This document shows, in pieces, positions 59,304-64,000 of a stretch of DNA of 64,000 nt. The notes beneath the pieces are model-generated. The model ran no database searches. It had not been told where the DNA came from and was given only the letters and a program-made list of their open reading frames with translations. Source of the stretch: Schistosoma mansoni (taxonomy: Eukaryota; Platyhelminthes; Trematoda; Strigeidida; Schistosomatidae); contig NW_017386054.1 of NCBI RefSeq assembly GCF_000237925.1, forward strand, positions 62,001 to 126,000. Reading direction: 5' to 3'. Positions within the stretch are counted from its first letter, which is position 1. Each line of letters starts with the position of its first letter. The translations under genes were made by a program, and so were the position numbers.

Positions 59304-62300
59304 GTAAAACACATACGTTTTCATGCTAAAGCAATAGAATTTCTGGGCCTGTGGAAGAACATTCGGCTTACGTACTGCCGGTCAAAACGAAGCTGGTCAA
59401 TACAAAATATCAGGATTTACTTATGCCTGTTTGGGATGAAATAATCATTATCAATGAAAGTTTTCGCACTTTTGCCAGTAACAAAAATGTTATTTTGTTT
59501 TTTGAGGTAAATTTGACAACAAGTTTTAGTGTCCAAAAGGATATTTTAAGACATATCAAAGGCAATACCAATAGTTTTCAATATTCTTTGACTTATTATG
59601 AGAATAATTGTTTATTTTTGTTTTATTCAAAATTTTGCCCGATAAAATTTCATATAGCAGTACCTTTAAGCTATTAGGATGAATACTTAGCTAAAAGTTA
59701 TGAGGAAAACAACTGGTTGTCCCAAGATAAAAAGTGAGATTCATGAAACTAGATACGTATTCTATGTGAACTATCATATGATAAAATCATAATAAGCAGG
59801 CATTCTCCAATACTTAAATTGTTAGTTCCTGTCAGTGAAGAGTAAATGTATTTTTATTAGCTTCAGTTTATATAGAATGATGTTTTGAACCATTTATTAA
59901 CCATATATGTTAACAGGGATTTGAGTAAATATTAGGAAGACGCAATACAGTAGTCAGGAATACAGATACAAATCTATTGTTGGCAGAACAGAAAATTGAA
60001 ACTAATGCTTTTATGATTGTGGGAGTAGATTTCTGAGTGACAATCAAGAGATAGTTACATATTCGTTCAAAACTTCACGGTTATCCAGTCGTCGTCGTTC
60101 TTAAAAATATATTATACCTATGTGGCTTCTAAATGTGTGATGTTCACAAGCACTTCAAAACCCAACTATCAGTCTTCTCATTGAGTACAGTTAAGTATAG
60201 TTCTTCGGAGGCAAAATTAATATGTAATCTATTTTAGATTTTGTGTTGATGACTGTCAAAGTACTTTTCAATCTTGTTCTAACCACTTTTTGTGTATTTG
60301 TAGATTCTTGATTCAACTGAAAACATATTTGGAAGATGTAACAATGAAAACGTCAAAACATCTTGTGGGCGAAATATTGGCTCCCTTATGACTGCATGGG
60401 CTTTCCTTTTACTGACAAATTCCAACGGTCAATTAAATGCTGGTCCTAGAAAGCAAAGATTACAGCTTTATGAACCTATTATTAAAACATCCACTTATCC
60501 CCTAGAAAAATTAGGAAATTTACCAGTTGGAAAAATGTCAAGCTTAAGTGTTTTGCAAAAGCACCAACTACTAACAAACGCTAGCCCCAATTTATCGGAA
60601 TACAATGCAGTTGAATCGGGTTATCATTTGCTATCATGTTGGAAATCTGGAAGCCGATATAGAGTACCTTACCCCTCATCACTTTATGTAACCATTAAGG
60701 AAACCGTCAGAAAAACGTCTCTAGAGAAGCATTCAGGTGACAAAATGGTATGATTCAACAAAATGCTTTTTAGCTTTTGAAAGTATGACAAGTTGAATAT
60801 CGTAATTCATGGTTATCGGGAAATAATAACTTCAATATTTAAATTGTAGAACGTAAACGTTTGAATTCGACTTTGCATGCTATTTGGTTCTTCTTGCTAT
60901 ACTCGTCCAGAGTGTAGCAACCTGAGCTGCTGTATGTTTCTGTTAGGTAGTGGGTTTTTTATAAATAACATATTTGAGCTGCATTAAGATTGACGAGCAT
61001 TGAAGTGGTGAATTATACAGCATGAAAGAATGAGAAAATTAAGGTTATTGAAAGTACTGATAACTGTAAACAAGAGGCTTGCGAACCCTATAAGTTAGGT
61101 TTGTAAGTATTTACGCACATATTAGCCATCTTAATATCAAATTTGCAGAAACGTGGTAGTAACATTTTGGTGCATGAATATCACAAAACACCTTCTGCAA
61201 AGTTAAATTCACCTGAAATTTGTATTGATTTGCTGTTGAAAGTATCTAAATTAACTAAACACAGCGTTAAGTGCGAAAGAGACAGTTTATTTAATACGTT
61301 CATGAATAAATATCATCCCCCAATGTGCAGCAAAATGAATCATTTATTGTTATCAGTAGTGTTTTCCTTTTAATCGTTTAAGTGAGTAAAATACAAATCT
61401 ATTAACATATGGATTATTGAGTATGCCTATCCTAAGTTTCTGTTTATAAAAGCAGTAGTTCATCAGAATTATTTTTAATAAATAACCCTATTAACATTAC
61501 TTTCTGTCAAAAATCATTTGTAAACCAAATTTGGAGTAACATCCGATAAATATTATATTAATGTGTTTATGTGTGTATAATTTGCGGATAGGACTCAAAT
61601 CAAAACATTTCTTCTCAAACAAAGCAGTCAGAAATCTTTGTGCAACCCAATATAAACTTAGGTGAGTCAGCCCTACGTAACATTTTACTGGAGAATGAAA
61701 ATAGTGCCTTGATTGCTATGAGTGGAAATGAACTAAATGAACTACAAAAGTCTTGGACTAGAAAATCTCATCAACCATGTCGTATTCCAAACATACTTGT
61801 TGGCTATGGGATAACAACATGTATAAAAACGGATGATAATTTTGAGTTTTCATTAGATATGGGAACAAATAAAAAATATTGCGCATCGACAAAATCTTCT
61901 GGAGCTCAATGTTTGGCATTTTCACCAGATGGCAAATGGTTAGCAGTTGGGGTTATACGAAATAAGCTGCTGGATAATACAACTGGAACTCCTACAAAAA
62001 GTAAAACAAATAAAATGGATTGTTCTGTTCTAATTTATAAGGTAAGCCATTCTTTATACTACATTATTGAATTGTCAATCAAAGTTTTTTAATAAGCAAT
62101 TAATTTCCGTAGTAAAATACTGCTAATTGTTCAACATTTCAAACCAGTACACTTTTCAAAAGTATCAAATATGATCATCAGGAAGAGTAAAAACTGGATA
62201 ATAAAGTTCAGAAAAGGATAAGTTTGCGAATTAAAACATACAACGTAATAACGAACCTATAGGCTTAGCAGGGGATATAAAGCTTAAGCATCACCGTAAC

Positions 62301-63588
62301 TGGTTCTGAGGCATAACCAATAAATCACCGATAAATTATTATCCCGAGAACAATATTCATTGCACCGAATTTACCAGTCTTTAACAGAATAAAATATTCA
62401 TATTAAAATACTATCCTAATTAATAATTTAATTTTACAAAAAGTAGGATGATCTAATGAAAGGTTGATACGATGTTTGTTTGTATGATAAAAATATAAAA
62501 TTCGACAAACTTTGGTGTCAGTTGATGGTTAGTGTGAGGTTAGACGCAAGAATTCATCTCATAAGTTTTAATTTTATGGTTGTTTCTTCTAAATGGTATG
62601 TGCATTGTAAGTTAATTCTGTGACAAATCCAATTAATCAGTCTTTCTGATTCGGAACATCATCATTTGTAAAGTATTAAATTTAAGACAGGAAGAGAACA
62701 AGGCCCCGAATAACTTTACCACTATAATTTCTCTCCTATTTATGCGACTTTCTTCAACTATCACATCATAATATACATAACAGATATTTTGCCTTACAGA
62801 AAATATTTAGTAACTGTATATGAAAAAAGTCAATATAGTAAACGCATCTAGGTGACTGACTCATTCAAATCGGCTTATATAAAACCAGATAACCTTAGTA
62901 ACAGGTATACGCCTTCGTTTTGTAATAGCCATGACTAATTTTTGTCAAACTTGTTATATTTGTGAACTGCTTCCCTCCAGTTAGTTAGTTTCATTTTTTA
63001 ATTTTCTGACAACTTCGTATTTCTTTTCTCCTGTTGAAAAAATAGTTTCCATTCGATAACAAACGTAGCCAGCCAAATTTAGAGTTAGCAGGACATTCAG
63101 ATATAATCTATTCTGTAGACTGGGCTAAAACTCCTGTGATCCAAAACCACAACAATAAATCTACTCAAAAGCGTTCCAGTAAAGATTTTTCTAGTACAAA
63201 AATATTTTGGATTCTAGCATCCGGTTCAGCTGATGGGACCGTAAGAGTATGGAGATTACATTTTAATCAAGTATATGAAAATTTTACAAATGATGACAAT
63301 TTCCTTTCTGATCCCGATACTAATATACCTGTTCCATCTGATGCATCAAAATCTCAATTTCAAGTTGGTCAAATCATTAACGGATTGTCTCACAAGAAAG
63401 GCATTTTATGTAATGTGCTTGGTCATCCGAATTTTGTATATAGCGTGGCATTTAAGCCGTTATCTAAAGAATTAGCTTTGAATGATTTTCAAGTTCTTCA
63501 AACTTTGGTTAATCAAGATCACCTACTTGCAACAGCATGTTATGATCGTGTTGTTCGTTTATGGAGTATTAAACACAATGAAACTCAA
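58948..63588 (+). CDS. AHI1: Jouberin (AHI1), middle part, continuing past the window
   Basis: Exons: about 58948-59303, 59338-59506, 60304-60747, 61149-61355, 61592-62041 and 63046-63588 (2169 nt, 723 codons in phase). Jouberin acts at the ciliary base and transition zone and is altered in human Joubert syndrome. Conserved landmarks in order: IIYRTDRLK, RHLFVRIHIMD, AYVLPVKTK, PVWDEIIIINESF, NVILFFEILD, TAWAFLLL, LRLQLY-like RLQLYEPI, YPSSLYVTI, PCRIPN, then WD40 repeats with CLAFSPDGKWLAVG, LAGHSDIIYSVDWAK, SGSADGTVRVWRL, VLGHPNFVYSVAFKP and CYDRVVRLWSI. The remaining WD40 repeats and the C-terminus lie beyond the window. The true N-terminus is unknown: family members have a long variable N-terminal region, so the first exon may be internal. 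Confidence 0.92.
59304..59337 (+). other. 34-nt micro-intron of AHI1
   Basis: It starts GTAAAAC and ends CAATAG. Removing it joins CDE-K-ISGPVEEHSAYVLP in frame, which follows the family's conserved spacing. Leaving it in gives an immediate TAA. Confidence 0.85.
59338..59506 (+). CDS. AHI1: AHI1 exon
   Basis: Encodes ISGPVEEHSAYVLPVKTK and PVWDEIIIINESF to ILFFE. Donor TTTGAG/GTAAAT, phase 0. Confidence 0.9.
60304..60747 (+). CDS. AHI1: AHI1 exon
   Basis: Acceptor GTATTTGTAG/ATTCTT, donor AAAATG/GTATGA. 148 codons: ILDSTENIF, TAWAFLLLTNSNGQLNAG, RLQLYEPI, LLSCWKSGSRYRVPYPSSLY. Confidence 0.9.
61149..61355 (+). CDS. AHI1: AHI1 exon, poorly conserved
   Basis: Acceptor AAATTTGCAG/AAACGT is clear and keeps phase 0. 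The donor (GTAGTG at 61356) is a guess from phase, and the next stop is at about 61371. The sequence is Lys/Ser-rich without a domain. Confidence 0.65.
61592..62041 (+). CDS. AHI1: AHI1 exon, start of WD40 domain
   Basis: Acceptor GCGGATAG/GACTCA (a second in-frame acceptor lies at 61627), donor TATAAG/GTAAGC. Contains KSHQPCRIPN and CLAFSPDGKWLAVG. Confidence 0.88.
63046..63588 (+). CDS. AHI1: AHI1 exon, WD40 repeats
   Basis: Acceptor AAAAAATAG/TTTCCA, donor ACTCAA/GTATTC. 181 codons with GHSDIIYSVDWAK, SGSADGTVRVWRL, GHPNFVYSVAFKP and ACYDRVVRLWSI. Confidence 0.92.
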
Positions 63589-64000
63589 GTATTCACTTTT
63601 ACACATTTTTATTATTTAACTGCGTTCTTTTATAATTCGGAGGATTTTTTTCACATGATTGAGTAGGGGAATAGTACAGAATCCAAGTCATTAACTAAAT
63701 GATTTTAAAGTAATAATTACTATATTACGTCATGATTTTTCATTAACTTTCAAAAAAGATTCGTCTAACCAGTGATATCTTGGCAGTTAAAATCTACTTG
63801 ATAACCAATATTTTTTTGAATATTTTTACATTCTATAGCACTGTATGTCTCCATGGGACATGTCATATGAGAACTTTAAAACCATATGATTAGCTTACTA
63901 ATGGATTCTACCAATGAAGAAGTCTTTCAAAGTTCTATGATTTCCTCAATAAATGTCAAAATACAATAAATTTAAAGTGTCGACACTATGGTTTTTTGTG
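63589..64000. other. Start of an AHI1 intron
   Basis: No further WD40-coding sequence is seen before the window ends. Confidence 0.6.

Noticed and set aside
1-64000. CRISPR arrays, rRNA genes, bacterial-type operons
   Set aside because: No regularly spaced direct repeats, no rRNA-like segment and no compact gene strings were seen. The window is plainly from an animal genome.

Overview
The window looks like a scaffold from a flatworm of the genus Schistosoma; I cannot name the species from sequence alone. The reasons are an AT-rich background, introns that include one of only 34 nt, and a typical schistosome repeat set: RTE-, CR1-, Penelope- and Ty3/Gypsy-type retroelements plus tRNA-derived short elements carrying hammerhead ribozymes (Sm-alpha type).

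Two host genes can be recognised, both as spliced exon chains whose phases agree. (1) A RAD17-like checkpoint clamp loader lies on the minus strand. Seven exons between 53474 and 37926 encode about 557 residues from the ATPase region to the stop codon; the 5' exons were not found. (2) AHI1/Jouberin lies on the plus strand. Six exons between about 58948 and 63588 cover the conserved region before the WD40 domain and the first WD40 repeats; the gene runs off the right edge. The two genes point away from each other across about 5.5 kb in which I recognise no certain exon.

Layout: 1-2045, 5' half of an RTE LINE on the minus strand. 2.1-6.3 kb, hammerhead SINEs and an RTE remnant. 6.3-9.5 kb, nothing recognised apart from a short LTR-like piece. 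9.6-10.5 kb, Penelope-like remnant. 11.2-12.0 kb, internally deleted RTE. 14.0-18.05 kb, degenerate CR1 element abutting a broken Ty3/Gypsy pol at 18.05-19.93 kb. 20.16-29.0 kb, a large inverted repeat (arms about 3.27 kb, spacer 2.3 kb) ending in a 200-N assembly gap, followed by a third, partial copy. 30.4-33.8 kb, more hammerhead SINEs and the 5' half of another RTE. 35.4-37.6 kb, solo-LTR and LTR-like segments. 37.9-53.5 kb, RAD17, whose introns hold a nearly complete RTE (43391-47297, with a 9-bp target duplication and two nonsense codons), further repeats and AT microsatellites. 53.5-58.9 kb, unassigned DNA with one hammerhead SINE. 58.9-63.6 kb, AHI1.

The genes would act separately: RAD17 in the nuclear DNA-damage checkpoint, AHI1 at the ciliary base. 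Most other sequence is retroelement debris. The items most worth a second look are the two hammerhead-ribozyme SINE families with inverted-copy architectures, the large palindrome with its swapped block, and the young antisense RTE inside RAD17.
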